Of a DNA stretch of 64,000 bases, positions 16,632-26,120 are shown one piece after another (position 1 is the first letter of the stretch; every line of letters starts with the position of its first letter). A program made the position numbers and the translations under genes. The DNA comes from Sphingomonas sp. BAUL-RG-20F-R05-02 (lineage in GTDB: Bacteria > Pseudomonadota > Alphaproteobacteria > Sphingomonadales > Sphingomonadaceae): assembly GCF_022662305.1 (NCBI RefSeq), contig NZ_JAKNQH010000002.1:124001-188000 (forward strand). Reading direction: 5' to 3'. The notes beneath the pieces were generated by a model, which was not told where the DNA came from, did no database searches, and was given only the letters and a program-made list of their open reading frames with translations.

Positions 16632-17993
16632 TCAGGCGGCACTGTTCGGTGCGCACACGCGTTGCCCACTCGCGCGCGCATGGCGACCATAGACCAGTTC
16701 GAACAGTGGCCCCGCCATCATCGTGGTGACGATCGCCATTAGCACCAGCATCGCGAACAAGGTCGGGCCGATAATACCCTTCTGCAAGCCGATGTTGACG
16801 ATGATAAGCTCCATCAGCCCGCGCGAGTTCATCAACGCGCCGATGCCGAGCGCAGTGCGGTTGTCCTCCCCGGCCAATCTCGCCGCGAGGTAACAGGCGC
16901 CACCCTTGGCGAGGATCGACGCGGCCAGCACACCCAACGCGATCAGCAGCAGCGTCGGCGAACCAACCATGTCGAGGCGGGTGTTCAGTCCGGAATAGGC
17001 GAAGAACATCGGCAGCAGCAGCACCACCGTGACTGGTTCGAGCTTGCGGCGGATTTCCTCGGCAAACGCGCCGCGCGGAATGGCTACGCCCAGCACGAAG
17101 CCGCCGAAGATCGCATGGATGCCGCACGCGTCCATCAGGAACGCGGACAGGCAGAACAGCGCCAGCACGCTGGCCAGTGTGGCATTGCTCATCGCGCCGT
17201 CGCGCTCGACGACACGCGCGAGCGGCCGCAGCAGTTTCGGGCCGAGCAGCAACACCGCCACCGCCCATGCGACGCCACCACCGATCGCCAGCACCACCAC
17301 GCCCGGCCCGCCGCCGAACGTCGCCAGCACCAGCGCCAGCACGCACCACGATGCGACATCGTCGAACGCGCCCGCCGTAAGCGTCAGCGTGCCGAGCGCG
17401 GTATCGGCAAGTCCACGTTCGTTGATGATCCGCGCCAGCATCGGAAATGCGGTCAGCGCGATGCAGGCGCCGAGGAACAAGGTCGCATCGGTTCGTGATA
17501 TCGCGGCGGCGAACAGGCCCGGTACATTCAGCAGAAACGGCGTGAGCAGCACCGCCACTACGAATGGCGCGGCGATCCCCGCCATGGAGACGCTCGCGGC
17601 ACTGCGAACCTTGGACCGGATGTGATCAACACGCAGCGTGGTGCCGACCAGGAACATGTATAGCCCCACCCCCACCTGCGCACCCGCATAGAGCACGTTC
17701 CGCGTTTCCTTAGGGAACACCGCGCCGGCGACATCGGGCAGGAGCAGACCGAACAGCGAGGGGCCGAGCACGACGCCGGCGATCATCTCCCCCACCACCT
17801 GCGGTTGGCCAAGGAAGCGTTGCGCGAACCAGCCCACCACCTTGCAGGTGAGGAGGATCACCGCGAGTTGCAGGAAGAAGTGTACGGAGAAATCAGCCGG
17901 CGCATAGCTGGCGGACGCCGCCGGAGCAGGCGCGCCGTGTGCGGACAGAATGCCGCCGACGGTGTGGATAAGACTGTCAGAAACCCGTTGCAT
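16632..17993 (-). CDS. CPA2-family cation:proton antiporter (KefB/NhaS-like)
   Basis: The 453-residue product is an integral membrane protein with about 12 hydrophobic segments. Diagnostic features are QVVGEMIAGVVLGPSLFG near residue 65, ALTAFPMLARIINERGLADT near residue 178, AGAFDDVASW with the two membrane-embedded acidic residues, and LGIGALMNSRGLMELIIVNIG near the C-terminus. These match the monovalent cation:proton antiporter-2 family (Na+ or K+ for H+ exchange). No TrkA-N domain follows, unlike KefB/KefC. The start was placed at ATG 17993; upstream in-frame codons do not add a recognisable segment. The transported ion cannot be read from the sequence. Confidence 0.88.
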   Translation of the reverse strand: MQRVSDSLIHTVGGILSAHGAPAPAASASYAPADFSVHFFLQLAVILLTCKVVGWFAQRFLGQPQVVGEMIAGVVLGPSLFGLLLPDVAGAVFPKETRNVLYAGAQVGVGLYMFLVGTTLRVDHIRSKVRSAASVSMAGIAAPFVVAVLLTPFLLNVPGLFAAAISRTDATLFLGACIALTAFPMLARIINERGLADTALGTLTLTAGAFDDVASWCVLALVLATFGGGPGVVVLAIGGGVAWAVAVLLLGPKLLRPLARVVERDGAMSNATLASVLALFCLSAFLMDACGIHAIFGGFVLGVAIPRGAFAEEIRRKLEPVTVVLLLPMFFAYSGLNTRLDMVGSPTLLLIALGVLAASILAKGGACYLAARLAGEDNRTALGIGALMNSRGLMELIIVNIGLQKGIIGPTLFAMLVLMAIVTTMMAGPLFELVYGRHARASGQRVCAPNSAA

Positions 17994-18113
17994 CGTCAGC
18001 CCCACACCCCCGGCGTCGGCGACCGCTCGTACGGCGACGCTGCGACTGCGTGCCCGCGCTATCACGCGCGACCGTGGCTGGGCAACATGCGCGCCGCACG
18101 GATGCGGGTGTGG

Positions 18114-19010
18114 TCAGGCCCTCTGCACGGCATGCGCCCGCGCCGCGCCGGCAAAGTGACGCAGCGCGGTGGACAGGTCGCCGCGCCGATGCGCGATCGC
18201 CATGCGCACGCTGCGGCGCACGTCGCTGAGGTCGAGGTAGACGACACCCTGAATCAGCGCGCTCCGCATGCTGTCGGGCACCAGCGACACGCCGAGTTCG
18301 GCCGCGACGAACGCCAGCACCGAGGCGATCTGCGGCGCGGACTGGCCAAGCATCGGCTCGAACCCGGCGTCACGGCAGGCGCCGATAGCGGCATCGAACA
18401 GCGTCGGGCCGAGATCGCGCGGGGTCAGCACGAACGCCTCCCCCGCAAGCGTTGCGAGCGGGAGCGCGGGATCCCGGGCGGCCGCGTGCGCGACCGGCAC
18501 GGCGGCGACCAGTTGCTCGTCATCAAGGTCGTGGATGGCGAGCCCGGCGAGATCGACCGCATCGGGGCGGAGGAACGCCGCGTCGAGCATGTCGTCGCGC
18601 AATGCTGCGACGAGATCGAGCGAATTGCCCTCTCGCAAGCTCAGTTCAACGTCGGGGAAGCGGCGGCGGTAGGCGCGGATCACACTCGGCACGATCGGGT
18701 TGAACGCCGCTGATCCGGTGAAACCGACCCGCAACGCGCCGGTTTCACCACGCCCGGCGCGCTGCGCTGCGTGGATCGCGGCCTCCGCCAGGTGCGGCAG
18801 ATCGCGCACCCGCGCCTGAAATGCCGCCCCCGCTTCCGTCAGCTCCGCGCCGTGCGGCACGCGGTGGAACAGGCGGGCGCCGATCTCCGTCTCGAGATCG
18901 CGGATCTGCTGGCTGAGCGGTGGCTGGCCGATCCCAAGCCGTCGCGCGGCGCGGGTAAAGTTTCCCTCCTCCGCCACCGCGAGGAAGTAGCGGACGTGCC
19001 GCAGCTCCAT
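18114..19010 (-). CDS. LysR-family transcriptional regulator
   Basis: The 298-residue product begins [25 protein letters not shown] with the typical LysR winged helix ([16 protein letters not shown]), followed by a substrate-binding domain with two alpha/beta lobes. The start at ATG 19010 has GGAG at a good distance; an in-frame TTG at 19022 is less likely. It is divergent from an alpha/beta-hydrolase gene, the usual arrangement of a LysR regulator and its target. An inverted repeat that includes its own start codon is noted separately. The inducer is unknown; the N-terminus resembles BenM/CatM-type members. Confidence 0.9.
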   Translation of the reverse strand: MELRHVRYFLAVAEEGNFTRAARRLGIGQPPLSQQIRDLETEIGARLFHRVPHGAELTEAGAAFQARVRDLPHLAEAAIHAAQRAGRGETGALRVGFTGSAAFNPIVPSVIRAYRRRFPDVELSLREGNSLDLVAALRDDMLDAAFLRPDAVDLAGLAIHDLDDEQLVAAVPVAHAAARDPALPLATLAGEAFVLTPRDLGPTLFDAAIGACRDAGFEPMLGQSAPQIASVLAFVAAELGVSLVPDSMRSALIQGVVYLDLSDVRRSVRMAIAHRRGDLSTALRHFAGAARAHAVQRA

Positions 19011-19029
19011 AGCTATCTCCAAAAGCTAT
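19009..19029. promoter_or_regulatory. Inverted repeat overlapping the lysR start, possible LysR box
   Basis: ATAGCT, nine bases and AGCTAT form a perfect inverted repeat that fits the T-N11-A pattern of LysR sites. It covers the lysR start codon and ribosome-binding site, which would suit autorepression. Assignment is inference. Confidence 0.35.
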
Positions 19030-19101
19030 CACGATGATGCATGCCAGATATTAGACCAATGACCGGCGATGCGCCACATGATGTGCAACGGAGACTCGCT
19101 C

Positions 19102-19887
19102 ATGTTCACCGATTTTGACGCTTTTGGTTTCGTCCCAGCCGTTGACGATCAGGATGTCGCCACGCTTGCGCCGGTCCCACAGCCGTTGCTGCCGACGGTG
19201 TTCCTGCCGGGCCTGCTTTGCGACGCGGCGTTGTGGCGGCCGCAGATCGACGCGCTCGCGCCGCTGGTCGCGCCGATGGTGGCGGACCTTACCCTCGACG
19301 ACAGCATCCCGGCGATGGCGCGGCGCGTGCTGGCGGCGGCGCCACCGCGCTTCGCGCTCGTCGCGCTGTCGATGGGCGGCTATGTCGCGCTCGAAATCCT
19401 GCGGCAGGCGCCGGAGCGGGTGACCTCCGTCGCGCTGCTCGACACCAGTGCGCGCGCGGATTCGGCGGAGCGCGCGGAACAGCGCCGGGTGGGGATGGCC
19501 TCGCTTGAACGCGGGCGCTTCGTCGGAATCACCCGGCAGTTGCTGGAGCGGCTGGTCGGCGCGGACAAGACGGACGGGCCGGTCGCGGAAGCGCTGAGGG
19601 CAATGGCGCTACGGGTCGGCGGGGCGGCGTTCCTGCGCCAGCAACATGCGATCCTCGACCGTGCCGATCTGCGCCACATCCTGCCCGGCGTTCGCGTGCA
19701 GGTGCTGGTCGCGGTTGGCGATGGTGACCGCATCACGCCGCCCCGCGATGCTGAGGAAATTGCGGCACTGATCCCCGGCGCGCACCTGCATGTGTTCGAA
19801 AACTGTGGCCACCTGCCCGCGTTGGAACTGCCCGAGCAGACCACCGCGCTTCTGAAATGGTGGCTGGCGCGCGACCGCGCCGCCTAG
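19102..19887 (+). CDS. Alpha/beta-fold hydrolase
   Basis: The 261-residue product has the alpha/beta-hydrolase catalytic set: FLPGLLCDAALWRPQ as the oxyanion segment, ALVALSMGGYVALE with the nucleophile Ser, VLVAVGDGDRITPP with the acid, and VFENCGHLPALE with the His. No signal peptide is seen, so it is probably cytoplasmic. The start at ATG 19102 has GGAG upstream; an in-frame ATG at 19069 is possible. It is divergent from a LysR regulator and overlaps the stop of the convergent cation transporter by four bases. The substrate is unknown; small esters are the usual targets. Confidence 0.85.
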   Translation: MFTDFDAFGFVPAVDDQDVATLAPVPQPLLPTVFLPGLLCDAALWRPQIDALAPLVAPMVADLTLDDSIPAMARRVLAAAPPRFALVALSMGGYVALEILRQAPERVTSVALLDTSARADSAERAEQRRVGMASLERGRFVGITRQLLERLVGADKTDGPVAEALRAMALRVGGAAFLRQQHAILDRADLRHILPGVRVQVLVAVGDGDRITPPRDAEEIAALIPGAHLHVFENCGHLPALELPEQTTALLKWWLARDRAA

Positions 19888-20825
19888 CAGCCGGCTTCGC
19901 AGTCGGTGGTTTCGACCTGCACGGTGGCATGGCCGATGCCGAAGCGCGTGCGCAGCATCTCCTGCGTTTCGAGCAGGAAAGCGTCACCCGGCTGACCGGC
20001 TGGCATCAGCAGATGCGCGGTCAGCACCGTCTCGGTCGTACTCATCGGCCAGATGTGGAGATCATGGATGCGCGCCACACCCGGAAGTGCCTGTAGCGCC
20101 GCCCCAACCGCGTCATAATCGATCGCGCGCGGCACCGCCGCCAGCGACATTTCCACCGACTCGCGCAGCAAACCCCAGGTCTGCCAAACGATCAGCAGCG
20201 CGATGACGATGCTCACCGCCGGATCGAGCCAGGTGAGGCCAGTGAGCAGGATCACGCCGCCGACGATCACCACGCCAGCCGACACCGCCGCGTCGCTCGC
20301 CATGTGGAGGAATGCGCCGCGGATGTTGATGTCGTCCTTGCGCCCGCGCGCGAACAGCAGCGCGGTCGAGAGATTGATGACAAGGCCGACCGCCGCGACC
20401 GCCGATACCGTCGCGCCCGCCACCGGCGCGGGCGTGGCGAGCCGCTGCGCCGCCTCCAGCACGATCGCGCCAAGCGCGACCAGCAGGAAGATCGCGTTGA
20501 ACAGCGCCGCGAGGATGGTCGATCCCTTGTAGCCGTAGGTGAAGCGCTTCGACGGCGCACGCCGCGCCAGCGTCGCGCCGCCCCATGCGACCGCGAGGCC
20601 GAGCACGTCGGAAAGGTTGTGCCCGGCGTCCGCGAGCAGCGCCACCGAATCCGCGACGAAGCCGAACCCTGCCTCCACCACGACGAACGCGATGTTGAGC
20701 GAAATGCCGATCAGGAACGCACGGTCGAACGCTGCGGGCGCGTGTGAATGCCCGTGGCCATGGCTGTGGCCGTGCGCATGGTCGTGGCCGCCATGATCGT
20801 GCGCGTGATGGTGATGGCCGGCCAA
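19884..20825 (-). CDS. Cation diffusion facilitator (CzcD/ZitB-like Zn2+/Co2+ exporter)
   Basis: The 313-residue product opens with a strongly His-rich tail (residues 2-28), a metal-binding feature of CzcD/ZitB proteins. Six membrane segments follow between about residues 35 and 225. The transport-site motifs are ALLADAGHNLSDV in helix 2 and LHMASDAAVSAG in helix 5, giving the HxxxD pattern. The C-terminal 90 residues form the cytoplasmic ferredoxin-like domain, with LHIWPMSTTETVLTAHLLMP. The protein should export divalent metals such as zinc from the cytoplasm in exchange for protons. It is convergent with the hydrolase gene and overlaps its stop. Confidence 0.93.
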   Translation of the reverse strand: MAGHHHHAHDHGGHDHAHGHSHGHGHSHAPAAFDRAFLIGISLNIAFVVVEAGFGFVADSVALLADAGHNLSDVLGLAVAWGGATLARRAPSKRFTYGYKGSTILAALFNAIFLLVALGAIVLEAAQRLATPAPVAGATVSAVAAVGLVINLSTALLFARGRKDDINIRGAFLHMASDAAVSAGVVIVGGVILLTGLTWLDPAVSIVIALLIVWQTWGLLRESVEMSLAAVPRAIDYDAVGAALQALPGVARIHDLHIWPMSTTETVLTAHLLMPAGQPGDAFLLETQEMLRTRFGIGHATVQVETTDCEAGC

Positions 20826-20955
20826 GGGAACTCCGCGCGTTGCTTGCTTCGACGACGGTTAGCACCGCCGCCGCAGGTGATACTAGGACAACACAGGTAA
20901 AATCGCCGTCATGCCGACAGGCGGACACGACTTTCGCGCGCACAGGCCAGCGCCT

Positions 20956-23436
20956 ATGGCAAGGATCGTGACCGAACCCACTTTGCCCGTCCTCGCCGTT
21001 CTGCCTGACCTGCTAGCCGCCCTGCGCGCAGGAGCGAACGCGGTGCTGGTGGCACCACCAGGGGCGGGCAAGACGACGGCAGTGGCGCCGGCGTTGCTGG
21101 GTGAGGATTGGTGCACCGGCGAGATCCTGCTGTTGTCGCCGCGCCGGCTGGCGGCGCGCGCGGCGGCGGAGCGGATGGCGGTTCTGGCGGGGCAGACCGT
21201 CGGGCAAACCTACGGCTATGCGACGCGAATGGACAGCAAACGCTCGTCCGCGACCCGCGTCACGGTCCTGACCGAGGGCATTTTCGTCAACCGCATCCAG
21301 AGCGATCCGGAACTGACCGGCGTGTCGGCGGTGCTGTTCGACGAGGTGCACGAACGCAGCCTCGACAGCGATTTCGGATTGGCGCTGGCATTGGACGCGC
21401 AAGGCGGGTTGCGACCGGACCTGCGGCTCGTGGCGGTGTCGGCGACGCTGGACGGCGGGCGGTTCTCGGCGTTGATGGGTGCCGCGCCGGTGATCGAGAG
21501 CGCGGGGCGGATGTTTCCGCTGACGCTGCATCACCTCGGTCGCGCAGGTGAGGCGCGGATCGAGGATGCGGTGGCGGCCGCGATCCGCACCGCGCTGCGC
21601 GAGGAGGATGGCGGTGTGCTCGCCTTCCTGCCCGGCGTCGGTGAGATCGAGCGTACTGCCGAGCGGCTGGCGGGATTGGGCGACGGCATCGCGCTGCACC
21701 GGCTGCACGGCAACCTAGACCCCGGCGCGCAGCGCGCCGCGATCGCGGCCGACCCGCACGGGCGGCGCAAGATCGTGCTGGCGACCTCGATCGCGGAGAC
21801 CAGCCTGACGCTCGACGGCGTCTCGGTGGTGGTCGATTGCGGCCTCGCCCGACGTCCGCGCTACGACCGCGCGGCGGGGATGACCCGGCTCGTCACCGAA
21901 CGCGCGAGCCAGGCAGCGGTGACGCAGCGCGCCGGCCGCGCCGCGCGCCAGCGGCCGGGCACAGCCTACCGGTTGTGGGAGGAAGCCGCCACCGCCGGGC
22001 TGCCGCGCTTCAATCCGCCCGAAATCCTGGAGGCGGATCTGTCGGCGCTGACGCTCGACTGCGCGCTTTGGGGGGTAAGCGACCCGCGCGGGCTGGCGTG
22101 GCTCGATCCGCCACCCGAGGCCGCTGTCAATGAGGCGCGCGCGCGGTTGCGCACGCTGGACGCGATCGACGACGGCGGACGCCCGACCGCGCATGGCGCA
22201 GCCATTGCGAAGCTGCCGCTGCCGCCGCGCCTCGGACACATGCTGGTGCGTGCCGGAGACATCGGGCTGGGCGCGGTGGCGGCGGAGGTGGCGGTGCTGC
22301 TCGGCGAGCGTGGGCTTGGCGGCAGCGACGCCGATCTCGAGATGCGGCTGCGGCGCTGGCGCGGCGAGCGGGGTGCGCGCGCGGAGGGCGGGCGGCGGCT
22401 GGCGAAGCGCTGGGCAAGTCTGGTCCGCCACGCGGGCGCGGCGCGCGAGGACGGCCTTGCCACCGCGATCGCGCTCGCCTTTCCGGATCGGATCGCGCGT
22501 CGGCGCGACGCCAGTGGCGAAGCATGGGCATCGGTCGGCGGGCGCGGCTTCCGGCTCGATCCGACGTCCTCGCTCGCCCGCGCGGAGTGGCTGGCGGTGG
22601 CGGAAACGCAAGGCATGGCGGCGGGCGCGCGCATCCTGTCGGCCGCGCCGATCACCCAGACCACGGTCGAAGCCCTGTTCGGAGACGCTATCGTTACGCA
22701 CCGCACCGTCGCGTTCGATCCGGCGACCGGGGGCGTGCGCGCCACGCGGGAACGGCGGCTCGGCGCCATCCGGCTGTCGAGCGGCCCGGATGCCGATCCC
22801 GACCGTGATGCGATTACCCAAGCGTTGCTCGATGGCGTGCGTGCAGCTGGCCTCGCGCTGTTGCCGTGGAGCGAGGCGGCGCAAGGTCTGTTGGCGCGGA
22901 TCGCGTTTTTGCGCGGCCAAGGTCGCCCGGTCGAAGCGATCGACGCGGCGGCGTTGCTAGCGCGCGCCGACGAATGGCTGACGCCGCTGCTGACCGGCAA
23001 GCGGCGGCTCGATGCGATCGACCCGGGCGCGCTGGCGGAAGGCCTGCGCGGGGTGATCGGCTGGGACACGCTGCGGCTGCTTGATGCCGAGGCGCCGACC
23101 CACTTCCAGTCACCTGCCGGAACCAGCCACCCGATCGACTATGCGGCCGAAGGCGGCCCGCGCGTCGACCTGCGCCCGCAGGCGCTGTTCGGGCTGGCCG
23201 CACACCCGAGCGTGGCGGGCGGGCGTGTGCCGCTGGTGCTGAGCCTCACCTCGCCTGCCGGCCGGCCGATCCAGACCACGCGTGACCTGCCCGGTTTCTG
23301 GAGCGGAAGCTGGGCCGATGTCGCGCGCGAGATGCGCGGTCGCTACCCGCGCCACCCTTGGCCGGACGACCCCGCCGCCGCCGTGCCGACGACGCGCACG
23401 AAAAACGCGGATGCAAGGGCGCGTTCCACGCGTTAA
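20956..23436 (+). CDS. hrpB: ATP-dependent RNA helicase HrpB
   Basis: The 826-residue product is a DEAH-type helicase of the HrpB family. Walker A is VLVAPPGAGKTT (about residues 31-42), the DEAH-like box is LFDEVHERSLDSD, motif III is VAVSATLDGGRF, and RecA-2 contains VLATSIAETSLTLDGV and TQRAGRAARQRPG. The C-terminal half has the HrpB-specific region ending with GTSHPIDYAAEGGPRVDLRPQ and TRDLPGFWSGSWADVAREMRGRYPRHPWPDDP. The family unwinds RNA, and its cellular role is not settled. The start was placed at ATG 20956, where family similarity begins; ATG 20911 is the alternative. It is followed closely by the NDUFS4-like gene. Confidence 0.93.
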   Translation: MARIVTEPTLPVLAVLPDLLAALRAGANAVLVAPPGAGKTTAVAPALLGEDWCTGEILLLSPRRLAARAAAERMAVLAGQTVGQTYGYATRMDSKRSSATRVTVLTEGIFVNRIQSDPELTGVSAVLFDEVHERSLDSDFGLALALDAQGGLRPDLRLVAVSATLDGGRFSALMGAAPVIESAGRMFPLTLHHLGRAGEARIEDAVAAAIRTALREEDGGVLAFLPGVGEIERTAERLAGLGDGIALHRLHGNLDPGAQRAAIAADPHGRRKIVLATSIAETSLTLDGVSVVVDCGLARRPRYDRAAGMTRLVTERASQAAVTQRAGRAARQRPGTAYRLWEEAATAGLPRFNPPEILEADLSALTLDCALWGVSDPRGLAWLDPPPEAAVNEARARLRTLDAIDDGGRPTAHGAAIAKLPLPPRLGHMLVRAGDIGLGAVAAEVAVLLGERGLGGSDADLEMRLRRWRGERGARAEGGRRLAKRWASLVRHAGAAREDGLATAIALAFPDRIARRRDASGEAWASVGGRGFRLDPTSSLARAEWLAVAETQGMAAGARILSAAPITQTTVEALFGDAIVTHRTVAFDPATGGVRATRERRLGAIRLSSGPDADPDRDAITQALLDGVRAAGLALLPWSEAAQGLLARIAFLRGQGRPVEAIDAAALLARADEWLTPLLTGKRRLDAIDPGALAEGLRGVIGWDTLRLLDAEAPTHFQSPAGTSHPIDYAAEGGPRVDLRPQALFGLAAHPSVAGGRVPLVLSLTSPAGRPIQTTRDLPGFWSGSWADVAREMRGRYPRHPWPDDPAAAVPTTRTKNADARARSTR

Positions 23437-23468
23437 GAGGGTTCGATCAAGAGGGAAACCGAACACCG

Positions 23469-23750
23469 ATGGCTACCGCCCGTATCTACCAACACCCGAA
23501 GAATGCGATGCAGTCGGGCCGCGCCCGCACCAACGGCTGGATGCTCGATTTCGAGCAGGCAGAGGCACGCTACGCCGATCCGCTGATGGGCTGGGCTGGC
23601 TCGGGCGACACCCAGAACCAGGTTCGTATGGCGTTTCCGACGCGCGAAGCCGCAGTCGCCTATGCGGAGCGCGAAGGGCTGGAGTACTTCGTCGTGGCTG
23701 CACCCGAACGGAAGCTGAAGTTGCAGGCGTACGCGGATAATTTCCGGTAA
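23469..23750 (+). CDS. NADH dehydrogenase accessory subunit, NDUFS4/ETC complex I family
   Basis: The 93-residue product matches the alphaproteobacterial and mitochondrial complex I accessory subunit (18 kDa, NDUFS4 type). It begins ATARIYQHPKNAMQSGRA, continues with WMLDFEQAEARYADPLMGWA and ends with REGLEYFVVAAPERKLK. Such subunits sit on the peripheral arm of complex I near the NADH-oxidising module. The start at ATG 23469 follows AGGGAA. It is 32 bases from hrpB and away from any nuo operon in the window, as is normal for this subunit. Confidence 0.92.
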   Translation: MATARIYQHPKNAMQSGRARTNGWMLDFEQAEARYADPLMGWAGSGDTQNQVRMAFPTREAAVAYAEREGLEYFVVAAPERKLKLQAYADNFR

Positions 23751-23923
23751 GCTGGCCTGCGTTGCGGCGTCGTCCGGCCCTGCCGCGATGGCAGCCCTTG
23801 CGGACGTTTACGCGCGGGCGGGAGACTTCGTACGCTCAATTGTCGTCAGTCGTGAGGACGGCGGACGCTTCCTGATTGCGAACGTTGCCATAGCTTGGCA
23901 CGATGCGAGAGGGGAGACATTCA

Positions 23924-25486
23924 GTGTCGAGATTTGGTCGGGCGGTCGGCATCGCAGTCATGCTGCTAGCTACCGGTGCTCTCGCTGACACGTCGGGTCG
24001 CTCGACCATAACGCTGACAGCGAACGCCCGCAAATTGAGCGTACGATATGATCCGCATCGCGAGGTGCACACGATCGAACTAGCGAGGACTACCGATAGC
24101 ACCGAGAGGAGCGGCTGGACGTTCAGGCCTGCCTTTACGCTCGCTGGTGACTCGATCCGCCGCCCCGATGGGAAGAGTTTCCGCCGTGCGGTGACACTCA
24201 TATCGCCGGACACGAAGATGACCGATCGTGTTTACCCGCAGGCACTACGTGTCGGAGAGGGTTGGCAGCTCTACGGTCCCTACCTTGAAACACTATCCGG
24301 CGACGCCCCACTCAAAGTCCGCGTGCCTCATGCCTGGATCGCTGCGCCATCACCATCGCTGGTGGGCTACCTCTATGTCTGGCCGCGTGCTTACCTTCGC
24401 GCCGGCATCGTTGCGGCTCCCGCCATCCCAAGCGCACTTCGATACCAGATTGTCGAAGCGTTCGAGGGTGCTCGTACCGTCTACACGCGTCGGCTGGGAA
24501 GAGCGGCATCTAAGCCGCCATTCGTTATCATTGCTCTTGATCCGACATTGCAGTCGGGATGGCGCGGCGATTCCACGCCAGGCACGCTTTCCCTGCGGTT
24601 TTCCCCCGATATCATCAGCCGGCATGTGTCACAGGACCGCGTCGCGCGGTTCGTTGCCCACGAGCTATTTCACGACTGGTGGCAGGGCAAAATTATCATG
24701 CCCGCTGCCGAAAAGGGTGCGTGGCTTCAAGAAGGTATGGCAGAATACGCCAGTCTGCTCGCCAGCGATGATGATGCATTGGTCGGCGCGGAGTTGGCAC
24801 GGCATCTGAACGGGTGCAGCGACGCTCTTGCTCCGGCAGGGCTGCTTTCCGCGCCGCCAACAAGCGGGCAGGCAGTATATGACTGCGGCACGGTGTTCCA
24901 ATGGGTGCGCGACCTGCAAGTTCGGCATGACAGCCACGGGCACGAAGACGCATTCACCGGCTGGTCCAATTTGCTTCGCCGTGCCCGCGACACGCACGCG
25001 CCGATCCCTTGGGCGGAAGCGATCTCGGCGCCGGCAGACATGGCCGACACCGACGCCGCGGCAGCTCTTCTTAGGCCAAACGCAGGTCGCTGGCCTGACC
25101 TTGTTGAGGCACTGAACAGGATGGGCGCTCAGGTGCTGCCGGTCCAAGATGACGGTGCGTTGCGCATCGCCATCCTGCAGCATTTGCTGACCTTGGCATG
25201 CCATGATCGGATCGGCTTCTTCACGCAGGAGGGAAGTGTGAAGCTGGAGACCGGTAATCGATGCGGACCCCTGAACTGCGATCCTGTGATCGACTCCATC
25301 GCGGGACATAAGCTCTTTGCCGATGCCGCAGGCGCGTTCGCTGCAGTTGCCGCTCTGTGTGCATCCGATCGACGCGTGTCTTTTGACAACGGCGACCGGC
25401 GAGTTGCCGAACTGTCCTGCGCCAAGCCGTTACCACCAGCGCCGAAGCGTTGGGCAGTGCGGGCTTGGCGTTCGGTTGAAGGTTAG
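23924..25486 (+). CDS. Secreted metallopeptidase-like protein (HExxH, M1/M61-like)
   Basis: The start is a GTG at 23924 with AGGGGAG seven bases upstream. The 520-residue product has a signal peptide (MSRFGRAVGIAVMLLATGALA). Around residues 242-270 it carries FVAHELFHDWW followed by WLQEGMAEYA, which resembles the HExxH...E zinc site of M1 and M61 aminopeptidases. The Glu is 19 residues after the second His instead of the usual 18 of M1, and no GAMEN motif is seen, so the family is uncertain. C-terminal cysteines could form disulfides. Third-position GC is visibly lower than in the flanking genes, a hint of transfer. The neighbours do not suggest a role. Confidence 0.72.
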   Translation: MSRFGRAVGIAVMLLATGALADTSGRSTITLTANARKLSVRYDPHREVHTIELARTTDSTERSGWTFRPAFTLAGDSIRRPDGKSFRRAVTLISPDTKMTDRVYPQALRVGEGWQLYGPYLETLSGDAPLKVRVPHAWIAAPSPSLVGYLYVWPRAYLRAGIVAAPAIPSALRYQIVEAFEGARTVYTRRLGRAASKPPFVIIALDPTLQSGWRGDSTPGTLSLRFSPDIISRHVSQDRVARFVAHELFHDWWQGKIIMPAAEKGAWLQEGMAEYASLLASDDDALVGAELARHLNGCSDALAPAGLLSAPPTSGQAVYDCGTVFQWVRDLQVRHDSHGHEDAFTGWSNLLRRARDTHAPIPWAEAISAPADMADTDAAAALLRPNAGRWPDLVEALNRMGAQVLPVQDDGALRIAILQHLLTLACHDRIGFFTQEGSVKLETGNRCGPLNCDPVIDSIAGHKLFADAAGAFAAVAALCASDRRVSFDNGDRRVAELSCAKPLPPAPKRWAVRAWRSVEG

Positions 25487-25604
25487 ACGAGCCTGGGAGA
25501 ATGCCGTCGCCATTCGGATGCGCCACGAGTTGGAAGCAGACGAACCGCTTGCCACCATTCTCGAAGCAAGTTCTGCCGGTTCCCGGCAACCACCGGCAAG
25601 CCGT

Positions 25605-26120
25605 TCACCCCAAAATCGAAGCACCCAGCAGCAGCAACAACTTCACATCCACCGCCAGCCCCTCGGCGCGTTTGGCGGCGATGAACTTCGGCAGCGCGGT
25701 TAGCGCCACACGGTGGACGGTGATGTTCTCGCCCGGCACGCCGCCGCCGTCGCTGACTTTGCTGAGACCGGTCGCCCGCACCAGCGTGAAGCTTTCCGAC
25801 ACCATCCCCGGCGAGGAGCAGAACGCGCCGATCACCTCGATATGCGCGGGGCGATAGCCGGTTTCCTCTTCCAGTTCGCGCGCGGCCGAGTGAGCGATGC
25901 TCTCCCCTTCGGTCTCGTCGCCGACGAGGCCCGCCGGCATCTCGATACAGGAGCGGCCGAGCGGCACGCGATATTGCTCAACCAGCAGGACGTGGCCATC
26001 CTCGACCGCAAGGATCACCGCCGCGTGGATGTCGCGTGCGCGGCCGACATATTCCCACGTGCCCTGCTTGCGCACGGTGATGAACTTGCCCTGCCATACG
26101 GTCTCGACAGGATCGCTCAC
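25605..26120 (-). CDS. Nudix hydrolase, ADP-ribose pyrophosphatase-like
   Basis: The 171-residue product has a Nudix box, GDETEGESIAHSAARELEEETGY (shown here only by key residues: G, E, then REL-EE-TGY, about residues 67-89). It also has VLLVEQYRVPLGRSCIEMPAGLV before it and FCSSPGMVSESFTLV after it, the arrangement of ADP-ribose/nucleoside-diphosphate-sugar pyrophosphatases. It should cleave a nucleoside diphosphate linked to another moiety in the cytoplasm using Mg2+. Its start overlaps the stop of the TPM-domain gene (ATGA), so it is the last gene of the LemA-TPM-TPM-Nudix operon. Confidence 0.87.
   Translation of the reverse strand: MSDPVETVWQGKFITVRKQGTWEYVGRARDIHAAVILAVEDGHVLLVEQYRVPLGRSCIEMPAGLVGDETEGESIAHSAARELEEETGYRPAHIEVIGAFCSSPGMVSESFTLVRATGLSKVSDGGGVPGENITVHRVALTALPKFIAAKRAEGLAVDVKLLLLLGASILG

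Noticed and set aside
23751..23923. Short plus-strand frame (about 66 codons) before the metallopeptidase gene.
   Set aside because: It lacks a ribosome-binding site and runs over the real GTG start; I see no gene in this gap.
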